From Halalkalibacillus halophilus DSM 18494 (GTDB lineage Bacteria > Bacillota > Bacilli > Bacillales > Alkalibacillaceae), in assembly GCF_000423105.1 (NCBI RefSeq), contig NZ_AUHI01000004.1, positions 418,217-482,216 on the forward strand: DNA of 64,000 bases, in the 5' to 3' direction. Below the pieces are notes generated by a model. The model was not told where the DNA came from, ran no database searches, and worked only from the letters and a program-made list of their open reading frames with translations. A program made the translations under genes and the position numbers. Positions 9,601-16,009 of the stretch are shown in pieces (position 1 is the stretch's first letter; each line of letters starts with the position of its first letter).

Positions 9601-10216
9601 GGATTTCTGTTTCCTTGTGTTTATCGATTTGATTGACAACAATTACAAAAGGTAGCTTCCTTTCTTGCAGTTGTTTCAAAAACTTAAAGTTCACTTCGGA
9701 CTGGACGTGATTATAGTCCATCACATATATAAAGTAATCAATAATATGGACTCTAGATAAAGTACGATTCATCTCTTCATCATCCGCGGAATCAATTCCC
9801 GGAGTATCCATGTATGTTGTATTTAAAAGTTCAGGGAAGTGCTTTTTAATTTTTAATGAGTCAACTTCTGTACCATTTTTAGAAAGCTTTTTAACAAGTT
9901 CAAGGTCAATGTCAGTCGATGTTGCAAATAAATCATTTGAAAAATTATATTCTACTTCCTGTTGACCATTAGTAATTTCAACGATATTAGCACTAGTTGG
10001 AATTGGGCTGCTAGGTAAAATATCTTGTCCAATCAGGTGGTTAATAAGAGTTGATTTTCCTGCAGAAAAATGTCCAGTAAAACCAATAACAAAGGAATTA
10101 TTTTTTTCTTTTTCAAACAAATCAATTAAAATAGACGTCTCTTGAAATAATTCTTTTTTATTTAACCAATTTAATAAATAGTCATAATTAATGTTTGTGT
10201 TTATTGTATCCTGCAT
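6653..10216 (-). CDS. dynA: Bacterial dynamin with two fused GTPase halves (DynA)
   Basis: A 1187-residue tandem dynamin, as in B. subtilis DynA (YpbR), which tethers and fuses membranes and protects against membrane damage. The first GTPase domain has G1 GHFSAGKS (48-55) and G3 DTPGID. The second has G1 GAFSAGKS (about 618) and G3 DTPGAD. Long coiled-coil stretches (about 290-570 and 900-1187) form the two stalks. The length is close to the B. subtilis protein. The ATG has AGGAGC upstream. The gene follows the ferredoxin terminator and reads as a single-gene unit. The call rests on the duplicated motifs, which separate it from single dynamin-like GTPases. Confidence 0.93.
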   Translation of the reverse strand: MQDTINTNINYDYLLNWLNKKELFQETSILIDLFEKEKNNSFVIGFTGHFSAGKSTLINHLIGQDILPSSPIPTSANIVEITNGQQEVEYNFSNDLFATSTDIDLELVKKLSKNGTEVDSLKIKKHFPELLNTTYMDTPGIDSADDEEMNRTLSRVHIIDYFIYVMDYNHVQSEVNFKFLKQLQERKLPFVIVVNQIDKHKETEIPFDVYHQSLLQSCEEWQIEPERIFYTSLKESNNKLNEFDVLTEFINKHISDSSSIVQQNIKNEINYLISSSVEKLYTSEKDLLDEEKLQKLKDELSLVSNRLVEWNGFEEQLIKNWKTKITKDVKSAYLMTHEMRELARSFLESTKQSFKVGTLFTKKKTEEEKMERESAFLEALNKQIQVQLTWQFRDWLASEVGQHDVRNNEIQNKIQNLEIKLSSEDIKRVINTSAEVNGEYVLLYADQLHNEIEKITKNILYPLISEITREIHSLHENEINDLESNQQHLTEEIKRIESSQAHKKKVEQKKRQLTSEIFDNSNINVSEVYSQLKDKQNKREQLNLEEHIKDFDEREEEATTEQNQNIGEIQSLSIEKIVSSANTTLTEIKPYSFLDKFKKRIEQQVNKVSNMTYTVALFGAFSAGKSSFANAWIGEEILPVSPNPTTAAINKIAPPDEKHAHGEVLVRLKHSEDLKYQLNQLFSKLIEEEFTTLEEIFQFAKKNKKKWEANLSRTNSSFISAFVSGYEDMQSLLEKNITVNVSEFQKYVTQENRSCFVEEITVYYDCELTRQGITLVDTPGADSIHARHTNVAMHYVKNSDAIVYLNYFNHAFARADREFLLQLGRLKDTFPMNKMFFILNAADLASSYDELQMVESYLSKQLKAYGVTQPKVYPYSSKDLMEGNPTPEEFKTFHIEFESFIKNELKQIIVQELEQSLKQLKQYIKQSLEEIKQGESEQKKIIEQYKNEAQQIIQHAKNVDQKTYTTQISNEADQLTYYGNQRVQIQLRDLMKESINPATIQSNGKKGQEELRMAIKELLATLHERLNKEFQEINILLDYHLEKSISNMEKFINDFIRDNTNFTNFSFPIGEIQQASYSNSITVMNQEQISMYAKMFKNKKDFFQDRKVKELFNQIDSDLKPSIQKVFQDFNSVYDNHYKEKFNEIQNEFLEELSNELEDIISSKLSFYENEKLHLQLEDTYRKLIEL

Positions 10217-10249
10217 AAATTTAGCTCCTATGTAGTAGTTCTTTTAATA

Positions 10250-10288
10250 TAAAAAAGGGCTGAATTTAATCTTGCATCCAGCCCTTTT
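10250..10288 (-). terminator. Rho-independent terminator after the ferredoxin gene
   Basis: On the minus strand AAAAGGGCTG pairs with CAGCCCTTTT across a 15-base loop and runs into a T-tract. It separates the ferredoxin gene from dynA. Confidence 0.85.
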
Positions 10289-10296
10289 GGTTCCTT

Positions 10297-10533
10297 CTAT
10301 TCTTGGAAGTACTTGCGATTTATTTCAATGTACTCTTTTTCTTCTTCAGGTAGTTCATCTTCATGATATATTGCTTCTACTGGGCAGACTGCTTCACATG
10401 CTCCACAATCAATACAAATATCTGGATCTATATAGAACATGTCTTTTCCTTCTTCAATGCAGTCAACCGGACAAACTTCAACACATTCTCCTGCTTTTTC
10501 TTCTTTACAAGGTGATGAAATAATGAATGCCAA
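10297..10533 (-). CDS. 7Fe/8Fe bacterial-type ferredoxin
   Basis: A 78-residue electron carrier. The N-terminal half has C9 and C17 followed by CPVDC, the [3Fe-4S]-type arrangement of Bacillus seven-iron ferredoxins. The C-terminal half has the complete [4Fe-4S] motif CIDCGACEAVCP. The highly acidic tail is typical. It differs from the single-cluster Fer of B. subtilis and is closest in pattern to Bacillus schlegelii ferredoxin. GGAGGGG lies upstream of the ATG. It is monocistronic with its own terminator. The redox partner is not evident from the neighbours. Confidence 0.93.
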   Translation of the reverse strand: MAFIISSPCKEEKAGECVEVCPVDCIEEGKDMFYIDPDICIDCGACEAVCPVEAIYHEDELPEEEKEYIEINRKYFQE

Positions 10534-10594
10534 GTTAACCCCTCCTTTATTTATGTGTATAAATTTATCATATCATTATTTTTGGAGATTAACC

Positions 10595-10669
10595 ATGTAT
10601 ATCAACAAATTCAATACACATTTCCTTAGATTTTCTGATAAAAAGAATGCTCATAAGTTACAAAAGTAA
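10595..10669 (+). CDS. Possible 24-residue basic peptide
   Basis: An ATG with a good ribosome site (TTGGAG, 7 bases before it) opens a frame of 24 codons, MYINKFNTHFLRFSDKKNAH and four more residues, ending TAA. It is in the gap between two minus-strand genes and on the opposite strand. The product is small and basic, without a membrane segment. I do not recognise a family. The only support is the ribosome site and the placement; it could be chance. Confidence 0.25.
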   Translation: MYINKFNTHFLRFSDKKNAHKLQK

Positions 10670-10675
10670 GATGTT

Positions 10676-11275
10676 TTAAAGTTTATCATACCATTCTTTT
10701 GCTTGGTCAACTTCTCTTCTAGTTAATTGATGCCCTTGATTTTCCCAAAAAATCTCAACAGATGCACCATTAGATTCAAGTAGTTCTTTTAAATCTTCTG
10801 ATTCCTGTTTAGGGCAAATCGGATCATTTTCACCTGCACCTATAAACACAGGTAGTTGATCTAAGTTAGGTAATTCAATCCCACGTCTTGGAACCATTGG
10901 GTGGAATAGCATAGCACCTTTTAACGTATTTTCATAGTGAAATAATAAACTTCCCGCAATATTAGCACCGTTTGAATAGCCAATTGCATATACTTGTTTT
11001 CTGTCAAATTGGTATTCATTACTTTTAGCTTCTATGAAGTTATTCAGCTCTTCTGTGCGCTCAATTAAATCTTCTTCATCAAACACACCTTCTGCTAATC
11101 GCTTAAAAAAACGGTTCATGCCATTTTCATCAACGGAACCTCTAACACTAAGAACATTTGCTTCAGGATCAATCATTTCAGCCAATGGTAACAAATCTTC
11201 CTCTGTTCCACCTGTTCCATGAAGTAATAAAAATGTCGGCTTATTTGTTTTTCCTTGTTTAAATATATATTCCAT
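10676..11275 (-). CDS. Phospholipase/carboxylesterase-family hydrolase (MhqD/YodD-like)
   Basis: An alpha/beta hydrolase of 199 residues. The oxyanion motif is LLHGTGG (about 18-24), the nucleophile elbow GYSNGAN (Ser about 109), the acid in GAGENDP (about 156) and the His in ENQGHQL (about 186). The pattern matches B. subtilis MhqD (YodD), a predicted hydrolase induced by methylhydroquinone and other quinone-like electrophiles. Its neighbourhood here, with methionine sulfoxide reductases, fits a role in oxidative or electrophile stress, which is an inference. No MhqR-type regulator is seen nearby. Confidence 0.82.
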   Translation of the reverse strand: MEYIFKQGKTNKPTFLLLHGTGGTEEDLLPLAEMIDPEANVLSVRGSVDENGMNRFFKRLAEGVFDEEDLIERTEELNNFIEAKSNEYQFDRKQVYAIGYSNGANIAGSLLFHYENTLKGAMLFHPMVPRRGIELPNLDQLPVFIGAGENDPICPKQESEDLKELLESNGASVEIFWENQGHQLTRREVDQAKEWYDKL

Positions 11276-11390
11276 AATATGAATCCTCCTAAATATTTAT
11301 CTTGAATTCAAACTAATTATAAGATATATGCAGAATAGTTTCAATGAAATGAATTATTAACATATAGAATTACCTCAAGCCTGTCTAGTT

Positions 11391-11425
11391 AAAACAGCTT
11401 CTGAACCTTTAAGATCAGAAGCTGA
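11391..11425 (-). terminator. Rho-independent terminator downstream of the DUF6501-like gene
   Basis: On the minus strand CAGCTTCTGA pairs with TCAGAAGCTG around a 10-base loop and is followed by TTTTAACTAG. Confidence 0.75.
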
Positions 11426-11431
11426 ATCTAC

Positions 11432-11635
11432 TTATAACTCTTTAAAATAATCTTTTAAAAATCCACCCATTTTACCTAAGTCATCGATTACAAAGTAAAA
11501 CTCTTCTGTTTCATTTTTTACATCATAAACCTTGCCAGGTGTTAGAGTGTTTTCTACAGTGAATTTTTTCGCATTAACATTTGTACATTCAATCTGTTTT
11601 AGTGCGTTGTTGTTTTCCCATGTTAAGTGAATCAT
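11432..11635 (-). CDS. Conserved small protein, DUF6501-like (67 aa)
   Basis: A soluble 67-residue protein starting MIHLTWENNNALKQIECTN, with an LTPGKVYDVKNETEEF core and an SH3-like alternation of beta segments. It resembles the DUF6501 family found in Bacillaceae; no function is known. GGAGAT lies upstream of the ATG. It follows msrAB by 20 bases, so it is probably the last gene of a yqfQ-msrAB-DUF6501 unit that ends at the terminator just downstream. Confidence 0.7.
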   Translation of the reverse strand: MIHLTWENNNALKQIECTNVNAKKFTVENTLTPGKVYDVKNETEEFYFVIDDLGKMGGFLKDYFKEL

Positions 11636-11655
11636 AGTTATATCTCCTTCAATAA

Positions 11656-12609
11656 TTACTCAAATAGTAATTTGTATTTTCCGTACCCATTTTCATCTAA
11701 ACGATCTTTAGGAATGAATTTTAATGCTGCAGAATTAATGCAATAACGAGCTCCGCCAGTTTCTTGTGGACCATCATCAAAAACATGACCTAAATGTGAG
11801 TCAGCATGTCCACTTCTTACTTCTAATCTTCTCATACCATGAGATGTATCCAGTATTTCCTCTAGAGGGGCAATAGGTTTCGTGAAGCTTGGCCAACCAC
11901 AACCCGCATCATATTTATCTGTTGAAGAGAATAGCGGTTCACCACTAACAATATCGACATAGATTCCATCTTCTTCATGGTCCCAATATTCATTTCTAAA
12001 AGCAGGCTCTGTAGCGTCTTCTTGGGTAACCTTATATTGCATGTCATTAAGATTCTCTTGCAAGTTCTTTTTATGATGGTCATTACCCCAATATTGTTCG
12101 ATAAATGCTTTGCGGCCTGATCCCTTTTTATACATCTTGTAGTGAAGAGCATTTTTTTTATAATAATCTTGATGTGATTCTTCCGCTGGCCAAAAAGTAG
12201 CTGCCTCTCTTATATCGACCACAATCGGTTTTTGAAATAAATTTTGTTCTTCCACTACCTTCTTAGATTGAGTAGCCAACTCCTGTTGATGTTGATCGTG
12301 ATAAAAGATAGCTGGCTTATACGATTCTCCGCGATCATTAAATTGACCGCCATCATCAGTAGGATCAATTTGTTGCCAAAAAACTTCTAGTAATTGAGAG
12401 TAAGGGAAAATTTCCGGATCATACGTGATTTGAACAGCTTCCAAATGTCCGGTTTCATTACTGCAAACTTCTTCGTAAGTGGGATTGGTAGTATGGCCAC
12501 CTGTATATCCAGACACAATCGACTCGATTCCAGGACGTCGATCGAAAGGTTCTACCATACACCAAAAACATCCTCCAGCAAACGTTGCTTTCTTTAAAGA
12601 ATTACTCAT
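11656..12609 (-). CDS. msrAB: Bifunctional methionine sulfoxide reductase MsrA-MsrB fusion
   Basis: Repairs both S and R epimers of methionine sulfoxide. The MsrA domain (about 1-170) has GGCFWC at 12-17 and GYTGG. The MsrB domain (about 180-317) has CGWPSF, HLGHVFDDGP and the catalytic Cys in RYCINSAAL. The two CxxC zinc sites of many MsrB proteins are absent, as in B. subtilis MsrB. The arrangement A-then-B fused in 317 residues is common in Firmicutes. Its start codon directly follows the yqfQ stop (TAAATG), so translation is probably coupled. Confidence 0.95.
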   Translation of the reverse strand: MSNSLKKATFAGGCFWCMVEPFDRRPGIESIVSGYTGGHTTNPTYEEVCSNETGHLEAVQITYDPEIFPYSQLLEVFWQQIDPTDDGGQFNDRGESYKPAIFYHDQHQQELATQSKKVVEEQNLFQKPIVVDIREAATFWPAEESHQDYYKKNALHYKMYKKGSGRKAFIEQYWGNDHHKKNLQENLNDMQYKVTQEDATEPAFRNEYWDHEEDGIYVDIVSGEPLFSSTDKYDAGCGWPSFTKPIAPLEEILDTSHGMRRLEVRSGHADSHLGHVFDDGPQETGGARYCINSAALKFIPKDRLDENGYGKYKLLFE

Positions 12610-13056
12610 TTAATCACTCCGTTCATAAGGGTCTTTTATGAATAGTTTAGGACTTGGCAAAGTATTGCCATGCCGGTCTACTTGTTTTACGTTTGTTTCT
12701 TTTTTAGTAGTAGCATGCTTAGAAAGTATTTGTTCGTTACCTACTTTTTCCTTAATTGAATCACTTACTTCATCATCATCTTTTTCTGCCATCAATTTTA
12801 CCATATCTATAATTAACGGTGCATGTTTCACGATTGGCGCATATTGCTTCCATATAGGTAACAGTTGTTGAACCATGTATAACGTTTTTTGGATATGGTC
12901 TAATGTACTATCAATATTCGCTCCTCCATATGGTCCTACAGGATATGGATTAGGGTTAAATATTTTTTTCACATGATCAATAATTGGTATGCCTTTTTTT
13001 CCTCCACCTTTAAACGGATGGGAAAATTGTTGTTGGTTTGGTTGAACAGGGAACAT
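12610..13056 (-). CDS. yqfQ: VrrA/YqfQ family protein
   Basis: A 148-residue protein with a Pro/Gly/Gln-rich N-terminus (NPNPYPVGPYGG), a central predicted helical region with hydrophobic heptads (about 48-90), and a charged, probably disordered tail. This is the layout of the VrrA/YqfQ family, a Bacillus group of uncertain, possibly coat or surface-related function. An AGAGGTGT site precedes the ATG. It is the first gene of the unit with msrAB. I place it in the family by pattern only. Confidence 0.65.
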   Translation of the reverse strand: MFPVQPNQQQFSHPFKGGGKKGIPIIDHVKKIFNPNPYPVGPYGGANIDSTLDHIQKTLYMVQQLLPIWKQYAPIVKHAPLIIDMVKLMAEKDDDEVSDSIKEKVGNEQILSKHATTKKETNVKQVDRHGNTLPSPKLFIKDPYERSD

Positions 13057-13145
13057 AAATTACACCTCTTTTTTTCGGGCTTATATACCATACGTTAGAT
13101 CGAGTAGTTTGGTATAGGCCCCTTCCCTATACAATGAAAAGTTGG

Positions 13146-13811
13146 TTAGAGATTACACCATTCGATTGTTTGTTGATAATGCAGTTGTAGATACTTATTT
13201 GTTTGGCTAAAAGGATTACTCTCAAAAAAACCTCTATGAGCCGCTAACGGACTAGGGTGTGGAGCATGGACAATTCGATGCCTATTCGTATTAATTAGAT
13301 TCTGCCTACTTAATGCATTCTTCCCCCATAAAATAAAGACAACGCTTTCCTTCCGCTCACTAATTTGTTCAATCACTGTATTAGTGAACTCTTGCCAACC
13401 AATGTGTTGGTGTGAATTAGGCTTACCTTCTTCAACTGTTAAGGAAGTGTTTAACAACAATACTCCCTGCTTCGCCCAATTAGATAAATCGCCATGGTCT
13501 GGTATTTGGCAGCCTACATCTTGCTGAAGTTCTTTATATATATTTCTGAGAGAAGGAGGAATCTTCATTCCACGATTTACGCTGAAACTTAAACCATTTG
13601 CTTGACCAATTCCGTGATAAGGATCTTGTCCGAGTATAACTACTTTTACTTGTTCGAAAGGTGTTAATTGAAATGCGCGAAAAATATTATGCTTTTCGGG
13701 AAGTATAGTTGAGGTGGTGTACTGTTTCTCTAAATTTGCGATCAATTCTTTAAAATGTGTTTGTTCCGTTTGTACTTTAAGGACATTATACCAATCAGCC
13801 GGTAAAAGAAT
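13146..13811 (-). CDS. ung: Uracil-DNA glycosylase, apparently with an AUU start
   Basis: Removes uracil from DNA. The family-1 motifs are complete: GQDPYHG with the catalytic Asp, LLNTSLTV, and HPSPLAAHRGF with the catalytic His. The first ordinary start codon in frame is a TTG at 13745, but that would drop about 22 conserved residues. The frame stays open upstream and encodes LLPADWYNVLKVQTEQTHF, which matches the N-terminal helix of Ung (B. subtilis LLQDSWW region). There AAAGGGG lies 8 bases before an ATT at 13811-13809, with another ATT just ahead. The resulting 221 residues match the usual 220-230. The rare start is an inference. Confidence 0.9.
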   Translation of the reverse strand: MLLPADWYNVLKVQTEQTHFKELIANLEKQYTTSTILPEKHNIFRAFQLTPFEQVKVVILGQDPYHGIGQANGLSFSVNRGMKIPPSLRNIYKELQQDVGCQIPDHGDLSNWAKQGVLLLNTSLTVEEGKPNSHQHIGWQEFTNTVIEQISERKESVVFILWGKNALSRQNLINTNRHRIVHAPHPSPLAAHRGFFESNPFSQTNKYLQLHYQQTIEWCNL

Positions 13812-13945
13812 AATTATTTCCCCTTTCTGAAAGAATTATTTCCCGGGAAAGCGCAGGATATGATGATATTCTCTAGAATTCGCCTTTGTGTCATAAACTA
13901 TTTTATAACATTTAATTGAATTTCGTCGAATAGTGTAAAAGCCTA

Positions 13946-13974
13946 TACGCATATTGTGTTATTGGCATACATTA
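13946..13974 (+). promoter_or_regulatory. SigK-like promoter for the YjcZ-type gene
   Basis: TACG at 13946-13949, a 16-base spacer and CATACATTA at 13966-13974 fit the late mother-cell sigma factor SigK consensus (AC, 16-17 bases, CATAnnnTA). It lies 30 bases before a YjcZ-family start codon, a family known for sporulation expression. Confidence 0.6.
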
Positions 13975-14004
13975 AACTGAACCACAACTTAGGAGGAATG
14001 AAAA

Positions 14005-14091
14005 ATGAGTAAAGGATATTATGGAGGCTTCACTTTAATTGTAGTACTATTCATTTTACTAATTATTGTCGGTAGTGCTTACGTTTGCTAA
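14005..14091 (+). CDS. YjcZ family sporulation peptide (28 aa)
   Basis: A 28-residue peptide with a Gly/Tyr-rich head (MSKGYYGGF) and one membrane segment (TLIVVLFILLIIVGSAY). This is the diagnostic YjcZ/YosU-type pattern; members are made in the mother cell during sporulation and their role is unknown. A very strong ribosome site (AGGAGG) precedes the ATG, a SigK-like promoter lies upstream, and a terminator follows 20 bases after the stop. Confidence 0.88.
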   Translation: MSKGYYGGFTLIVVLFILLIIVGSAYVC

Positions 14092-14110
14092 TTGCCGTAC
14101 TATAGGAATG

Positions 14111-14142
14111 AAAAAGCCAGGTGAACCCACCTGGCTTTTTTG
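14111..14142. terminator. Bidirectional terminator between yjcZ-like gene and yozE
   Basis: AAAAAGCCAGGTG pairs with CACCTGGCTTTTTT around a short AACC loop, flanked by A and T runs, between convergent genes. Confidence 0.92.
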
Positions 14143-14154
14143 TGTTATATATTA

Positions 14155-14373
14155 TTACCAATCAGACTGATAAGCTTCCCATATTTCATCAAACGTATTT
14201 AGAGCATTTGCAAAAGGGCTATGCATCTCTAAATAAGATGAAATGGTTTGGTAATCTTTAGCTTGCTTTGGAAAGCTATGGTCTTGAAAAATCCATTCAG
14301 CCAGAATTTTACGGTCATCATTTTTAGATTCTACACCTCGATAACGCATGGCATAATGATAAAAGGAACGCAT
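14155..14373 (-). CDS. YozE family protein (UPF0346)
   Basis: A small protein that starts MRSFYHYAMRYRG and contains DHSFPKQAKDYQTISSYLE and a C-terminal FDEIWEAYQ, the conserved blocks of the YozE family. The fold is SAM-like helical; the cellular role is unknown. I chose the ATG at 14373 because homologues begin with M-x-SFYHY. A GTG at 14385 would overlap the tatC stop and add four residues. The gene follows tatC with almost no gap, so it is probably co-transcribed with it. Confidence 0.85.
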   Translation of the reverse strand: MRSFYHYAMRYRGVESKNDDRKILAEWIFQDHSFPKQAKDYQTISSYLEMHSPFANALNTFDEIWEAYQSDW

Positions 14374-14377
14374 ATTA

Positions 14378-15142
14378 TCACTCACGATCTATATCAGCAT
14401 TAAGTTCTTTTAATTTTTTCATACGTCGTTTGTGCACCAGACTAGATACAACAATAGCGATTTCATATAGTAATATTAATGGAGCTGCAACAAGGATTTG
14501 TAAAATAAAATCCGGTGGAGAAAGCATAGTTCCAATAATCACTAAGATCAGATACGCCCACTTACGCATTTTTTTCATAAACATTGGAGTAATGATGCCT
14601 AGACTTGTTAAAAACATAGCTATTAAAGGTACTTCAAAAAATACAGCGAATGGAATGGTGATTTGAAAGATAAACTTAAAATAATTATTTGCCGTAAACA
14701 TCTCATTAACCATACCATCACTTAAGTTTAGTAAGAAACTAAGTACTAAATCTTTAATGACAAAGAACCCAAACGCTAAACCTGCTACGAATAAAATAAA
14801 CAACGCAGGTATATACATGAGGCTAATCTTCTTTTCCCTACTCGTCAAACCCGGCTTTATAAATAACCATAGCTGGAAAGCAAGAAAAGGAATCATCACG
14901 ATAAGTCCACTCATAAAACCGATCATTACATAGATCCAAATGATATCAAAGGGACTCAAAACAGATAATTCAAAAGGCACATCGCGCTCTATGTAACGGT
15001 ATATTTCTTCTACAAAGTAAAAACCAACACCGAAGGAGATTACAAACACGATAAAACTATATAAGAATCGCTTTCTCAACTCCCCAAGGTGTTCGGTCCA
15101 ATCCATTTCATTTTCTTGAGGTATTTGTTCATCACTCATCAT
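14378..15142 (-). CDS. tatC: Twin-arginine translocase subunit TatC
   Basis: The membrane receptor of the Tat pathway, which exports folded proteins. Six membrane segments are evident. The conserved N-terminal HLGELRKRF and first periplasmic-side loop Glu/Pro residues, and the SPPDF motif near the fifth segment, are present. Length of 254 is normal. It lies downstream of tatA in the order tatA-tatC-yozE. The Rieske protein QcrA encoded at 50.8 kb carries a twin-arginine signal and is a likely client. Confidence 0.95.
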   Translation of the reverse strand: MMSDEQIPQENEMDWTEHLGELRKRFLYSFIVFVISFGVGFYFVEEIYRYIERDVPFELSVLSPFDIIWIYVMIGFMSGLIVMIPFLAFQLWLFIKPGLTSREKKISLMYIPALFILFVAGLAFGFFVIKDLVLSFLLNLSDGMVNEMFTANNYFKFIFQITIPFAVFFEVPLIAMFLTSLGIITPMFMKKMRKWAYLILVIIGTMLSPPDFILQILVAAPLILLYEIAIVVSSLVHKRRMKKLKELNADIDRE

Positions 15143-15168
15143 TATTCACCCATTTCGTCATAAAAGAA

Positions 15169-15192
15169 GATGTAAGGGAATTCCCTTACATC
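15169..15192 (-). other. Perfect hairpin between tatA and tatC
   Basis: A 24-base palindrome (GATGTAAGGG, AATT, CCCTTACATC) lies in the tatA-tatC gap. On the minus strand it is followed by TTCTTTTATG, a weak T-tract. It could be a partial terminator that reduces tatC relative to tatA, or an mRNA-stabilising stem at the tatA 3' end. Confidence 0.6.
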
Positions 15193-15208
15193 TCAGGTCT
15201 TACACCTT

Positions 15209-15403
15209 TTATTTCTTAGTGTCATTATTATTCTTTGAGTTGGATGAATCATCCGAAATTAAATCGTTCGTTGCTTTTTTGAATTCTTTCAATGAAGATC
15301 CAAAAGCTTTACCAATCTCTGGCAACTTTGAAGGTCCAAATACTAATAGCAACACGAGCACAATCAAAATAAGTCCTGGAATTCCAATTCCACCTAAGCC
15401 CAT
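15209..15403 (-). CDS. tatA: Twin-arginine translocase subunit TatA
   Basis: The pore-forming Tat subunit. It has one N-terminal membrane segment, then the hinge FGPSKLPEIGKAFGSSLKEF and an amphipathic helix, then a short charged Ser/Asn/Lys tail. Starting at the ATG of MGLGGIGIPGLIL gives the usual TatA N-terminus; a GTG nine bases upstream overlaps the ribosome site. The protein is 64 residues. It is followed by tatC after a hairpin. Confidence 0.93.
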   Translation of the reverse strand: MGLGGIGIPGLILIVLVLLLVFGPSKLPEIGKAFGSSLKEFKKATNDLISDDSSNSKNNNDTKK

Positions 15404-15513
15404 GAAGAACACCTACCAATCTCTAAAGTAACTATCATTACTCTTATTGTCGCTTATTTGTACGAAATTTGCAAACGTAAAACCAAATCGTGACAAAATG
15501 TTCATGAATTAAT

Positions 15514-15996
15514 CTATTCGACTCGTTCATATATTAAAAATGTATGGTCATATATATTCTTATCGTCCGTTTCACCGTCAATTTCCTCGACTAATTTCCA
15601 CTCGTTTTCATCAAAATCAGGAAAATAGGTGTCACCATCAAAAGTGTTGTGAATGATAGTGATGTACATGCGATCAACGATATCAATGGCATGCTTAAAT
15701 AGTTCTGCACCGCCAATGATGAAAGATTCTTCTTCATTCCTTAAATGATCGATATCTTCCCATTTATGAATAACTTTACATCCATTTTGCTCATAGTTTT
15801 TATTTCTAGTCATGATTACGTTTTGTCGATTCGGTAAAGGTTTACCGATCGATTCAAACGTTTTCCGGCCCATAATGACAGTTGAGCCTTCCGTTTGACG
15901 TTTGAAATATTTGAGGTCATTAGGTAAATGCCATGGCATTTTATTTTCGAAACCAATTACGCGTTTTTCATCCATAGCTACGATTAAAGATAGCAT
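15514..15996 (-). CDS. dfrA: Dihydrofolate reductase
   Basis: Reduces dihydrofolate to tetrahydrofolate with NADPH. Typical features: MLSLIVAMDEKRVIGFENKMPWHLPND (partly the substrate loop with WHLP), the acid residue in LPNDLKYFKR, VIMGRKTFES, and IIGGAEL near the cofactor site. Length 160. GGAGGAG precedes the ATG. It follows thyA by 13 bases, so the thymidylate synthase product dihydrofolate is recycled by the next gene of the same unit. Confidence 0.97.
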   Translation of the reverse strand: MLSLIVAMDEKRVIGFENKMPWHLPNDLKYFKRQTEGSTVIMGRKTFESIGKPLPNRQNVIMTRNKNYEQNGCKVIHKWEDIDHLRNEEESFIIGGAELFKHAIDIVDRMYITIIHNTFDGDTYFPDFDENEWKLVEEIDGETDDKNIYDHTFLIYERVE

Positions 15997-16009
15997 TATA
16001 CTCCTCCTT

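Noticed and set aside
10272..10669. Two plus-strand frames antisense to the ferredoxin gene
   Set aside because: The ferredoxin cysteine motifs on the minus strand account for this region. Only the last 24 codons, with their own ribosome site, were kept as a weak candidate.
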